Source: Shewanella japonica
GTDB lineage: Bacteria; Pseudomonadota; Gammaproteobacteria; Enterobacterales; Shewanellaceae
NCBI RefSeq assembly: GCF_002075795.1
Contig: NZ_CP020472.1
Coordinates: 4,520,501-4,584,500 of the forward strand
DNA: 64,000 bases
Reading direction: 5' to 3'
Shown: piece by piece, positions 45,672-55,300 of the stretch
How positions within the stretch are numbered: the first letter of the stretch is position 1
How the letters are laid out: every line of letters starts with the position of its first letter
Notes under the pieces: generated by a model
Seen by the model: only the letters and a program-made list of their open reading frames with translations
Told to the model about the DNA's origin: nothing
Database searches by the model: none
Position numbers and translations under genes: made by a program

Positions 45672-46661
45672 CTAAAATTTATACCCTTTATGCGTGTTAT
45701 GGATATGATAGAAAGTAGCTTGAACATAATCACCATCAGCGCCGCCATTGTTTTGGTTATAAACACCCGCTTTAAAATACATATACTGGTTACTAGCACT
45801 GTAACCACTATCTTTCATATCAAAGTACTTAGTAATATTAGGCTTACCTTCCCTGATTATAGTGACGAACAACACTTCATCTTCGACGGAAATTTTATAA
45901 GAGAACTTTTCGTTTAAGGCGATGCCGTCATCAGGATCTGACAAAGTATGTGAACGTGAGCCAATCATATTTATCCAAATATCATCACCATCATTTATTT
46001 CATGGGCAAAATAAATAGACCCTTTCGAATTGCCAGGTAATTTTCGGTAATATAAACGGATGGGTTCGTCATCCGTCGCGTGAATTTGGCCGATGATCAC
46101 GCGTCCGACCTTTTTTTCATCACCAGTGGTAGATACTCGGTTTATTGCCAAAGTCCCTTCCAAACTGCCTTCAACTCCCCCAGACTTAGCTTTCGCCGAA
46201 CCATGCGCATTGCTGAAAACCCAGTTATTTTTAGTCAGGCCACGCGTTTTTATTCGACTATTACCTCTACGTAGCATTTCGCGTAGTTCGGTTCTCGCAT
46301 ATTTTGTATTTTTTGAGGTCTTGGCACCTACGTTTGGGCAAGCGAATACCAAGCCACCATCATCTGCTGTATAAAAAAATGGCTTTAAGTTAAAGCCTTT
46401 ACTTAATGATTTCTCATAGACGGTATCAGCTTTTTTATCTTCGTTGAGATCGGTTGGCAACGTTAATGACCAATCGAGTAAGTCAAAATTTTCACCTGGC
46501 TTTTTAAGCGGATCGAGTTTTGACAAATCCCCCAGTAAAACACCTTCAGCAAGGCTAGTGTGTGACTTAGGAATAAGCGTATTCCCCTCAATTTCCTGAG
46601 CATTGAGTGATGCGCTAAAAACAGCTAAAGCAAAAACTAGCGCAGCAAAAACGTCACACAT
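45672..46661 (-). CDS. Secreted alginate lyase, polysaccharide lyase family 7
   Basis: 329 residues with signal peptide (FAALVFALAVFSASLNA, cleavage near QE). It has the three PL7 signatures: RTELR (123-127), QIH (192-194) and YFKAGVYNQ (295-303), which carry the catalytic Arg, Gln, His and Tyr. It cleaves alginate by beta-elimination; QIH is usually linked to guluronate-containing substrates, so specificity is only suggested. A jelly-roll fold with no extra binding module. AAAGGA lies 4 nt before the ATG, and both sit in a hairpin (46658-46677). Upstream partner of the TonB receptor and lipoprotein genes. Confidence 0.93.
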   Translation of the reverse strand: MCDVFAALVFALAVFSASLNAQEIEGNTLIPKSHTSLAEGVLLGDLSKLDPLKKPGENFDLLDWSLTLPTDLNEDKKADTVYEKSLSKGFNLKPFFYTADDGGLVFACPNVGAKTSKNTKYARTELREMLRRGNSRIKTRGLTKNNWVFSNAHGSAKAKSGGVEGSLEGTLAINRVSTTGDEKKVGRVIIGQIHATDDEPIRLYYRKLPGNSKGSIYFAHEINDGDDIWINMIGSRSHTLSDPDDGIALNEKFSYKISVEDEVLFVTIIREGKPNITKYFDMKDSGYSASNQYMYFKAGVYNQNNGGADGDYVQATFYHIHNTHKGYKF

Positions 46662-46677
46662 TTTCCTTTGAAAATGT
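46658..46677 (-). promoter_or_regulatory. Hairpin enclosing the ribosome site and start codon of the alginate lyase
   Basis: The minus-strand RNA reads ACATTTTC-AAAG-GAAAATGT: a perfect 8-bp stem with the AAAGGA ribosome site in the loop and 3' arm and the AUG in the 3' arm. It could limit translation until opened. Confidence 0.65.
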
Positions 46678-47458
46678 CGGTAAGATTTATATGTGTTGAT
46701 ATTGGAATCCTTGATAATTTACGATCTCTTTGTTGAATATGTTCGTGTATTGTTCGGCTTAATATTTTCAACGCTTTCTTAGAATACCTATATGCGCAGC
46801 ATATAGTGGCGCACCTACACATGAACTTAACTAACCCCGAAAAACGTAATAAAAATAGGTAAGACTTTGCTTCTAATTAACACCAAAAATTATCTAATTT
46901 CGTTGTAAAAAGAAGCAGAACTCTTTGTTGTATATGATCAAAGAGCTATGATTAATTGCAATGCATAGAATCATAGACAACTTACCTAACACAGTTACAC
47001 TCTTAACAACTTATTCACACCTATAACTTTGTGTTAAACAAAATATAACCACCACAACATATCGTTGTCAACCAAAATAGTGACCCAAGCATTACCAAAA
47101 AACTAAATTGGTAGTAACTAGAGCATAAAAAAAGACTAACGCATTGGCTTGACACATTTTCTATTTGATAAAAATAAATCATATAAACAGCACCTTATAT
47201 AAAAACCGAGCTGTTGTTGTAGAATAGTTTTTATATTCACTACCAATGGATATGACAACATGACCAAATAACATAACAAACTTAACCAGCGGTCAGGCTG
47301 CATTACCAACCCACAAGGGATGATATTACCAATTTACAGGAAGTGTTATTACCAGTTTTGATACAAGAATAACCAATAGATGATGTGATGAGATTACAGT
47401 TCAGAACTAATAAGCAGATAATAAGCTGTACGATAATTCGTATGGATTGTGATTTATC
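46678..47458. other. Long intergenic region upstream of the alginate lyase
   Basis: 780 AT-rich nt with no gene. It includes TACCAA-N9-TTGGTA (47093-47113) and several loose ATTACCAA or ACTACCAAT copies (47240, 47322, 47349). The lyase promoter should be here. A TTGACA at 47150 reads away from the lyase. Confidence 0.5.
47093..47113. promoter_or_regulatory. Candidate operator TACCAA-N9-TTGGTA
   Basis: Inverted repeat about 430 nt upstream of the alginate lyase start; related half sites recur within 260 nt. FadR/GntR-type sites have this kind of symmetry, but no regulator gene is in the window. Confidence 0.3.
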
Positions 47459-47777
47459 ATTAATGATCTTGTTGAACGAAGCTACGCTGTCAGGCGCATT
47501 AGAGCTTATTTCGATGCATGTCCTGATAACCTTTCAACCGAAGATTTGAAGCGCTACTTTGCCAGTTTGATTGCCTTAAATTCGTGGAGCACCGTGAAAC
47601 TCGACCGTAATGGGTTGCACATTCACTTGTAAATAGGTCTATCGACATGTCCTTGCCAACAATGGCAGTGGCTTAATATTATTCTGCTGCCAGAAGTCAA
47701 TAGACTGTCTGATATGCTTACGCCCGCAGAAGTCTCTATCGTTATTAGTCTTACTCATAAGCTGCGATATCAATGGC
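47459..47777 (+). pseudogene. Relic of an IS91-family tyrosine integrase
   Basis: One continuous plus-strand frame with a single stop at 47630-47632. Before the stop it reads CPDNLSTEDLKRYFASLIAL then NSWSTVKLDRNGL; after it QQWQWLNIILLPEV and MLTPAEVSIVISLTHKLRYQW. These match in order the core-binding domain of the phage-type integrases annotated with IS91 elements (LKKYF...SWSTVKLDRNGLQFFYKHVL...LPDILT..E). Only about 105 codons remain and the catalytic domain is missing. The 3' end fuses with the transposase relic on the other strand. Confidence 0.7.
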
Positions 47778-47954
47778 AAACACATCCGTCAGTTCAAGAA
47801 TGAGTGATTCAATCCATCCACGTCTGTGGTCATAGTTGTTACCTGTGTATTTATCATCACCACATAAGAAGGCGCGGCGAACCACGCGGCTACAGCAATG
47901 ATAGTAAGGGGTGTCTTCAAGACTAATTTGGTTTCTACGAGGGCGCGGCATCAT
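47751..47954 (-). pseudogene. Relic of a RAYT-like (Y1) transposase, N-terminal part
   Basis: 67 codons: MMPRPRRNQISLEDTPYYHC then CSRVVRRAFLCGDDKYTG, ending VFAIDIAAYE. This is the conserved start of REP-associated tyrosine transposases (normally about 300 residues), cut before the HUH motif that should follow (AYAVMSNHxH). The break coincides with the integrase relic; both could share CGATATCAATGG at the join. A poorer copy of the same 5' end is at 33662-33853. Confidence 0.8.
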
Positions 47955-48117
47955 AACCTCCTTGTTTAATGCTCAAATCAAGCTTAGTAGGAAGTCACGA
48001 TTGATGCCATTAACTATGGGTGTCTATTTATTTTTTAACCTCCTTGTTTAATGCTCAAATCAAGCTTAGTAGGAAGTCACGATTGATGCCATTAACTATG
48101 GGTGTCTATTTATTTTT
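47955..48117. repeat. Tandem duplication of an 82-bp segment
   Basis: Copy 1 47955-48036, copy 2 48037-48117, identical except for T6 against T5 at the end. The segment is the 5' flank of the RAYT-like gene; a diverged third copy is at about 33764-33853. Confidence 0.93.
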
Positions 48118-48192
48118 GCCTCAAAATGGGAATGTTTTCAGCCGGGTAAATTGCTAGTAATGCTGAAGTTGTGATGATGGATAAAGCGGGTT

Positions 48193-48215
48193 CCCACCGA
48201 TCGGAGATCGGTGGG
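48193..48215. repeat. Strong REP-like hairpin after the immunity gene
   Basis: CCCACCGATC-GGA-GATCGGTGGG, a perfect 10-bp GC-rich stem with a 3-nt loop, 20 nt beyond the immunity stop. There is no T run, so it is more like a REP element or mRNA-stabilising stem than a terminator. Confidence 0.8.
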
Positions 48216-48234
48216 CAATTATTTGAGAGTAAGG

Positions 48235-48756
48235 TTAGTGATGTTGAGGTGGTGTTGTGGATACCGCTTCAAAATGCCCTGTATTAATCCCGCTCTTTCT
48301 TAAAGCATGGTTTACATCGTGCGATATTATTATTCTTGAATCGGAGCCGGGGATGGGGAATATCCCTATGCCATAAGCTTTAGCTGGTTCAATACATGCT
48401 TTAACAACAAAACCTCCCTCAGCAAATATAGAGTTCGAAGTGTCAAGAATATCATGTGTTTTTAAAAACTGTGGCACATAACATTCATTTCTGCTACATG
48501 GTGATGCAACAATTACTTTATGCCAAATGTAGTGTGACTTATCAGTTACAACTGAGTCTATAACATCCTTTACCCTCTTTGAAACCAATGGCCAGCCAAG
48601 GTCATTAGCGAGAATGTCATAGTTTGCATCAGAGTTTATATTAAATAAAATATCATTAGCACTTGTTTGCAATTCATCGATAAAGTCAATGTCGCATTCA
48701 TCTGAAATAGTTGCTACCACCGAATCGTCAGGTGGCAGCAAATAATAAAAATTCAT
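48235..48756 (-). CDS. Probable immunity protein for the Rhs-associated toxin
   Basis: 173 residues from the ATG at 48756 (GGA 8 nt upstream; a TTG one codon earlier is possible), 3 nt after the toxin stop, the classic position of a cognate immunity gene. Cytosolic: no signal or membrane segment. The sequence (VSKRVKDVIDS, YVPQFLKTHDILD, IIISHDVNHALRKSGINTGHFEAV) resembles the Imm11/DUF1629-type immunity proteins, which end with a similar S..v..al...g..g..f pattern. Assignment rests on position first and resemblance second. Confidence 0.72.
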   Translation of the reverse strand: MNFYYLLPPDDSVVATISDECDIDFIDELQTSANDILFNINSDANYDILANDLGWPLVSKRVKDVIDSVVTDKSHYIWHKVIVASPCSRNECYVPQFLKTHDILDTSNSIFAEGGFVVKACIEPAKAYGIGIFPIPGSDSRIIISHDVNHALRKSGINTGHFEAVSTTPPQHH

Positions 48757-48759
48757 CAA

Positions 48760-49341
48760 TTATTTCCAACCGCTTTTTCTTAACAGTTCCGGGTTATTAA
48801 GTACGGGTTGCTTAATGTACTTATCGAAACCTGATAAAAATGTATCTACATTGCCCCTTGCTTCTTTATGGGAGCGCCTCATGCCGTCTAGTACAAATTG
48901 ATGATATGCGTTGGGGTGTCGACCTAGGTGTGGTAATGATTGTTTATTCCACATATCATCAAGTTTGAGACCATACTTATCTGCAATCTTTTCCATTGCA
49001 GGAGTAAAGGTTTTGCTTTTATTGGTCGCAAAGTGATGAAGTTGCATAGGTAAACTTCGAAGAGTTTTTGTTGCTGTGGCAGCGGCATTACCCGGAAGTA
49101 TTGCCGTTGCGTACTGCTCCATTCCCGCTTGCTCTTTATAAGCTTCTATGTCTGCACTGTCTATTGGGTCTGCATTCAAGGCTGGGATGGAGCTAATGTC
49201 TCCATAAACTATCCCAATGGTTAAGCCATTAACAAGTGACTTCAGGTAGCCTTTGGTCGGGCTACCAATAATAGGTTCAATAGTACCTGTAATCTCAATT
49301 GAATAGTTTTGACTTACATTGGTACCACTATCTCCCCCCAT
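48760..49341 (-). CDS. AHH-type nuclease toxin domain (C-terminal tip of the Rhs protein, out of frame)
   Basis: 193 codons. Residues 1-95 look like a linker (GGDSGTNVSQNYSIEITGT); residues 96-150 carry the AHH/HNH-ENDO VII pattern: LHHFATNKSKTF (H102, H103), then WNKQSLPHLGRHPNAYHQFV (H138, H142, H147), as in polymorphic-toxin nucleases. No signal peptide of its own and no ribosome site before the ATG, so it is unlikely to be a free gene. It is one base out of frame with the end of the Rhs reading frame (28-nt overlap), and restoring one G fuses them. Predicted DNase or RNase delivered to rival cells; the immunity gene follows. Confidence 0.78.
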   Translation of the reverse strand: MGGDSGTNVSQNYSIEITGTIEPIIGSPTKGYLKSLVNGLTIGIVYGDISSIPALNADPIDSADIEAYKEQAGMEQYATAILPGNAAATATKTLRSLPMQLHHFATNKSKTFTPAMEKIADKYGLKLDDMWNKQSLPHLGRHPNAYHQFVLDGMRRSHKEARGNVDTFLSGFDKYIKQPVLNNPELLRKSGWK

Positions 49342-52300
49342 TGTTGCGCAATACTCTCCTGCCCACCTATATTACTCACTTTTGCATCAGATTTCGCAGT
49401 TTTTTGAGATTTTTTCGCACCAGAGTTTGCTTTCTTTTTACCCATTTCAATTCTGGCACCAAAAGCTGCACCATGCGCACCTGTATCAACACCTTTAATT
49501 CTAGAACCGGTCATGGTTTCACTTGCATACCCCGTCGGATCCGTCCCACTTAGCGGATTATTCATAATATACGAATACGGATTCACACTCTGGGTTGATG
49601 TCGGTGATTGAATAAACGGGTCCACCGACATAAAGCGACCCATGTTGTAATCGTACACCCGACCGTTCATATGAATTAGCTGCTGTTCATTCAAATGTTC
49701 GTGGTCGGTAAAGCCGCGGCGATTACCATTGGCCTCAATCAGATCGCCTAAGCTGCCGGCCACACTCGCCGTGGCAGTTCGGCCAAACGGGTCAAAGTAG
49801 CGCTGCGAGATAATATTACCTTGGTGATCGACCATGGTTGTTGCACTACCCAGTCTATCACGCAAGGTGTACAGCAACTGATGACTGCGCTCTGGGGTGT
49901 AACTCAATAACGCAATATCACCAATGTAAGCGCGCCAACTACCATCGTTATCAGCTTCAAATAGCTTATCGACATAATGGGTTTTAGTAGTCGTGCCGCT
50001 GACGGTACGGGTTTGTAGCGCACGCATATTATCGCTGCCATACACAAAACCAGTGCTGGTGTTGTTCGGCCCACGCCCTACCACAGTTAATGGTTTATCC
50101 AGCGCATTGTAGGTCATGGTAAGCCCATCACCACTGATTAAATTACCGCGGCTATCGTAGCTAAATTGCACTCGCGAGCCATTTAACTTAGTAATAGCAC
50201 ATACCGCATTCGGCCCAGCATTACTGCCTGAAGCACAGCTGCTATTGTATTCATAAGCGTTAGCCGTATTGCGACTGTAATCTGTCTTTTTAAGCAAGTT
50301 ACCCACTGTATCGTAGCCATAATTTACAGTAGCAGCAAACGGAGTTGTATTATCATAAATGGCAAAACCTGCGTTACTATAAGTATATTTTTCGAGACGA
50401 TTTAGCTCATCGTATTCATAACTTTTAGTTAAGCCTGTAGCACCGTTTCGTTCCTCCATTAAATTCATGAAACTATCATATTGATCATAGTAATGGCTGT
50501 GTAACAAGCCCAATGAGCTTGAAACTTCAGTACTTGCCATAGTGCCTTCACTGTTATAATCACTCGTTTGTTCTAACAACGAATTGGCCATTTGGCTTCC
50601 AGTAATATGTCCTGCGGCGTCCATTTGAGTAATGTCTCGATATACATACTGTGAAGCAGCATTACGAGTTTGTGCAAGGTACCCTGCATCGTTATATCGA
50701 TATTCTAGAGTTAAACCATTGGGGTAAGTAAGTCCTTTAGGACGACCATAAAATCCGTCATATTGATGGCTTATGATGCGGGTAACATTATCCCCGCCTA
50801 CACTGCTCGCTACCTTAACTGAGCTACTGGCTAATTGTAGTACATTGGTGTAGGTATAATTTCGGGTTATTCCATTTTGGGTTTCACTGGTAAGCATACC
50901 TTGTTTAAGGGTATCCCATGTGTAACTTGCGCTGCCATCGGCATTACTGCCCGTAATGTTTTTTGCAGTGATACGGCCTAAGGTATCGTGCGAGAATGTT
51001 TGCATAACCTCATTGGCATCTGTTTGCTTATCTAGTTCACCTAAAGTGTTATAACCAAAAATGGTGGTACCTTGGTTGGGATCAACAACCTGCGTTTTAT
51101 GGCCAAAGCCGTTATAACTGGCAACAATTTGACTACCATTAGCATCTTCAATGATAAGCGGTCTGCCTGCACCGTCATAAGTAAACCGGTTACTGCCGCT
51201 AGCCGCATCGACAGTCTCATAAAGCTGACCCTGCATGCCGTAAGTGCGCGACATGGTGCGCCCCTCAACGGTGATATCAGTAGTTAAGCCATAATAAGTA
51301 TACGTTGATACTAAGCCGCCTGATTGACCGTTAGGTAAGCTGCGAGTACTTGGTCTATCAAAGGCATCAAAACCACTGAACACCGTATAATCGGCTTGAC
51401 TCCCATCATAATAAGGCAAGGATTCATGGGTGAGGCGGCCAAGGCTGTCATAGCGTTTATCCACATATTGATAACTGCTACCATCAAATGCTTGGGTGGC
51501 GCTGCGCAACTGACGTCCTAAACTATCAGAGTACACCTCTTGAGTCGGTATCCCCGCTGAAATCATACGCATTAGTAGTTTGGCATGACTTGGGGCGTGA
51601 CTGCCTTTTTGCGCTAACAAATAACGCAGGTATTGGGTCGGTTTACCCGTTTGTTCAACCTGCACGGGGCGACCAATAGCATCATACTGCGTTTCGGTAA
51701 TCATGTTGTTTGGCGCAGTAACTTTCGTCGGCACGCCTAACCCCATATCATACTTAGTTGTAGTCGCATGACCCTTTGCGTTAGTCACGGTATAGGGCAA
51801 GTAGCCATCGCTCGAAGATGAGCTACCGTCTTTAGTATAAGTAAAGCCAGTTGTTCGCGCGGCCATGGCGCCACAATCACTTGTACTACCGTTAATGGTT
51901 ACCGAAGTTGGCAAGCCGTAGTCATTCAGCACCGTGGTCTCTTCCCGATCACAGGTGCTGCCGCTGGCAGTATGGATAACCTTAATAGGCTTATGGTGCA
52001 ATGGATGCCATTCATCAACCGTCATGGTTTGTGACTGCTCAGCATCTGCCCCACTATAAGGGTCACTTGCCCAGTCACGTGAAGTCACTCTATTCTTGGT
52101 GGTTTTATCTGCAAACTTACCTAAGAACCAACTATCAATATCAGGTGTGTAATTGGTTTCGACAATCGTTCGATAGCTGTTTGCACCGCCATCGATATAG
52201 TCGGTCACGGTTTGGGTGCGCTTTTTAATATTACCGTTTTCAGTAACATCTGTCGCATCCACTGTTTGCAAGGTGCTAGAGCGCTGCTCACTACTACCAC

Positions 52301-55300
52301 TAAGTCCATAATGCTCAATGAGTGACTGAGTATTCACGTTGTGATACACGCCGTTAATACTGTGCTGTGGATTATCAGCCCAAATATTAGTGGTTTGAGC
52401 AACGGTCGTGCCACCTACTTTCACCGTTTGCGACTCTAGCAGGCTGACTTCAGGAAACTTTTGCTTAAAGACAGATTGCACAGTTTTATTTCTTGCTATA
52501 TCTTTTTCAATAATCTCTCTAAAGCCGGTAAAACCACGGCCTTGCAGGTTATACATAGCGCCTTTGTAGCCGTATTCAGTTTTATTGCTGCCGCCGATAC
52601 CGTTGCTTTGTTCGAAGGACTGTACCACATACATACTAGAACCAAAGTGGATGTAACCATCACCGACATATTCGTGGTCGGTCTGGTACATCTTGGTTTG
52701 ACCTGCGCTGGCTTCGCCTGTTGAGAGCGGACGATAACGCCACGAGCTTTGATTGCCTATGCCATCGGTAACGGATGCTAAGAAATCTGTAGGCTGATAG
52801 CTTGAATCTTGTATCGTTTCTTCAACTGCGCCTCTATTTCTTGAAATATAAGCACCATATTTCGTACCAAACCTAGAGTCTATATCTTCATACCAAAAGG
52901 CTGCATTTGGCTTTTGGTAAACAAATAACGAATCAAGTAGTCCATCACCAAAAGCATCTATAAAATTAGTTTGTTGAACTCCGCCAAAAAACTGAGTGCT
53001 TTTTCTCGTTGCATTAACATCGTTTAGCTCTGTAACATCAAAAAATATCGCATCGTACTGGTAAATCGATCTGTCAGCTTTATTGGCTTGAATAAGTGAT
53101 GTCGTATTATCAGGACCTTCTATTGAGCCATATATACTCGCCCCACAAATTGTTCGTAATTTTTGTGTTGGATAACCGTCGTAGATTTCTGTACAAGCTT
53201 TAACAACTCGCTCACCAGGCACTAAAAGTTCATTTATCCCATCACCATCTACATCACCAATTCGTAATGCATCATAATACCTTGGATAGGAAATTGTTCT
53301 ATTGTCTGGCTCTCCATTTGTACTTTTATTCACATCAATATCGTAACTTCTGGTATTGAAAAAAGCCCCTAAGTTAATGACATCTAAGAATTCACCGCGA
53401 CCATTATTAATATGTGCACCAAGATATCCAGTATCCCAACTCAAAAAATCTTGTCTTCCGTCACCATTTATATCAATCAAATAATGGAAAATTGATTTCT
53501 CAAACTTATCTTCATTTATTGGTCTACTCAATCCTAAACGAACAGATTCATTGATTGCTTTCTCTTCAAAAATAATTGACGTTGGAGTACTTTTATTTAA
53601 TAAAAAGTGAGAGGGTTCACCATTGGGATGACTATGTTTATTTCTTCTATTATCATAAAAAGTCGATTTAGATACGAGAATATCACTCAACCCATTGCCA
53701 TCTATATCTCCAACAAATGTGGAATAAAAGTCATTTGTTCTATCAAATTGATATAAATTTTGATGTACATGATTAAATGGTTGATTCGGTTCTCCAGTAT
53801 GAAGATATACAACAGGACTTTCCCAGCCTTTATTATTAAACCTCAGTATAGCTAGATCTACCCAACCGTCCCCATTAAAGTCTTGTGCGGCTAAAATCCT
53901 TTCCGATTTTACCCCAACGCTCCCCATCTCCTCTAATTGGATATTAGTATTGACAAGGCCTCTATTATCTTTTGATAAATTAATATATAAATAATCATTT
54001 TTTATCTTATAAAGATCTGTAATACCATCATTATCTGCATCGAAAGATATACATGTATACTGTGCAATATCATTTTTATACTTACATGTATTATCAAAAC
54101 TCAAATTATTTTGATTAACAATCTCTGTCTCGGCATTAGTATTAAAACCTTTCCAATCGAGAACACCGTCACCATTTGTATCACCAATTGGCTCAAACTC
54201 ATTTAACTCCATCACATTTTCAAACTGTATTTCCTCGCCAAACGTAATAGCTGTTGGCTCTGAGATATACTGATGGTCTTGCCAATTGATGTTATTTGCA
54301 GGCAAACACTGTGTTAAACCATCTTTCTTAGCACAATGAATTACCGTATTTAATAATGAACGATTGCTACTTTGACTAGATTTGTAAGCGAGATCATATT
54401 GCGAAATCCAGTCATTTGAGTTTTGATAAACTTCTATTGAACTAAGTCGATTTAAAGCACTAATTTTACCGCCACCTAAATAGCTAATTCGGATGTCACC
54501 ACGCTCCTCATAATTAAACTTTATGCTCCGTGAACCTAATTGCGATTCTGTTCCAGTGTAGTAAATTCTTTCAAGTAAATGCTCCCCATTAGAAGAGTCA
54601 GAATACTGATAATCTATTGTATTCAGCCCCTCAGACCAAGATTCTTTAGATAATTTCCAGTTCAATGTTGTACTCAACCCTTGGGGGACAGAGCGACTAT
54701 TAGCAGTACCACCATAAGTTGCTACAGAACCATCTGGGCGATGTACACTAAAACTGGTTGATGCTGAATTTATCTCTCCTGATTGCACTACTTTAACGAA
54801 GGTGTCCATCTCTGTGCGATATTCTGCTCCACTGGTACCATAGTCGTCAGAAGTTATAAGTCGCTGACCATTCAAGCAAAGCCTATCAGTTTCTGAATTA
54901 AAGGTAACCGCTCGCGTTAACCCATCTTGCGCATAGGTTGCACCACAACGACTAATAGCAGAGCCAGCGTTAAGTGACCAACCAACACCAGCAATACCAT
55001 TGCCAGTTTGGGAGTTATAGCTCAGTGATACTTTAGGCTGTATACCATTTCGACCTGGTGGTAAATCAATAGGGATTTGATAACTGGCTTGACCACCAGA
55101 AACGCCTGATTTTCCTTTCAACACGGCAGCTGTTAAATCGATAATTTCAGATGGCGCGCGATCACTCCCACCGGCATCAGCTACTGTAGCAGCCTCTGTA
55201 GTTCTCCATGCAGGAGGAAGTATGACTGTTATATTCGCCGAAACTCTCCAACCACTACAACCAGATTCATTACAAGCATTAACTTTATACTTATATTCGC

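Noticed and set aside
47150..47180. TTGACA promoter-like sequence
   Set aside because: No well-spaced -10 element and no gene downstream in that direction; the region is AT-rich enough to give such matches by chance.
48760..49341. The toxin frame as an independent orphan toxin gene
   Set aside because: No ribosome site before its ATG, and a one-base change gives a perfect fusion to the Rhs tail, so it is treated as the displaced tip of the Rhs protein.
49299..49553. 84-codon plus-strand frame across the Rhs/toxin junction
   Set aside because: Lies opposite the Rhs tail; no ribosome site; explained by complement of a conserved coding region.
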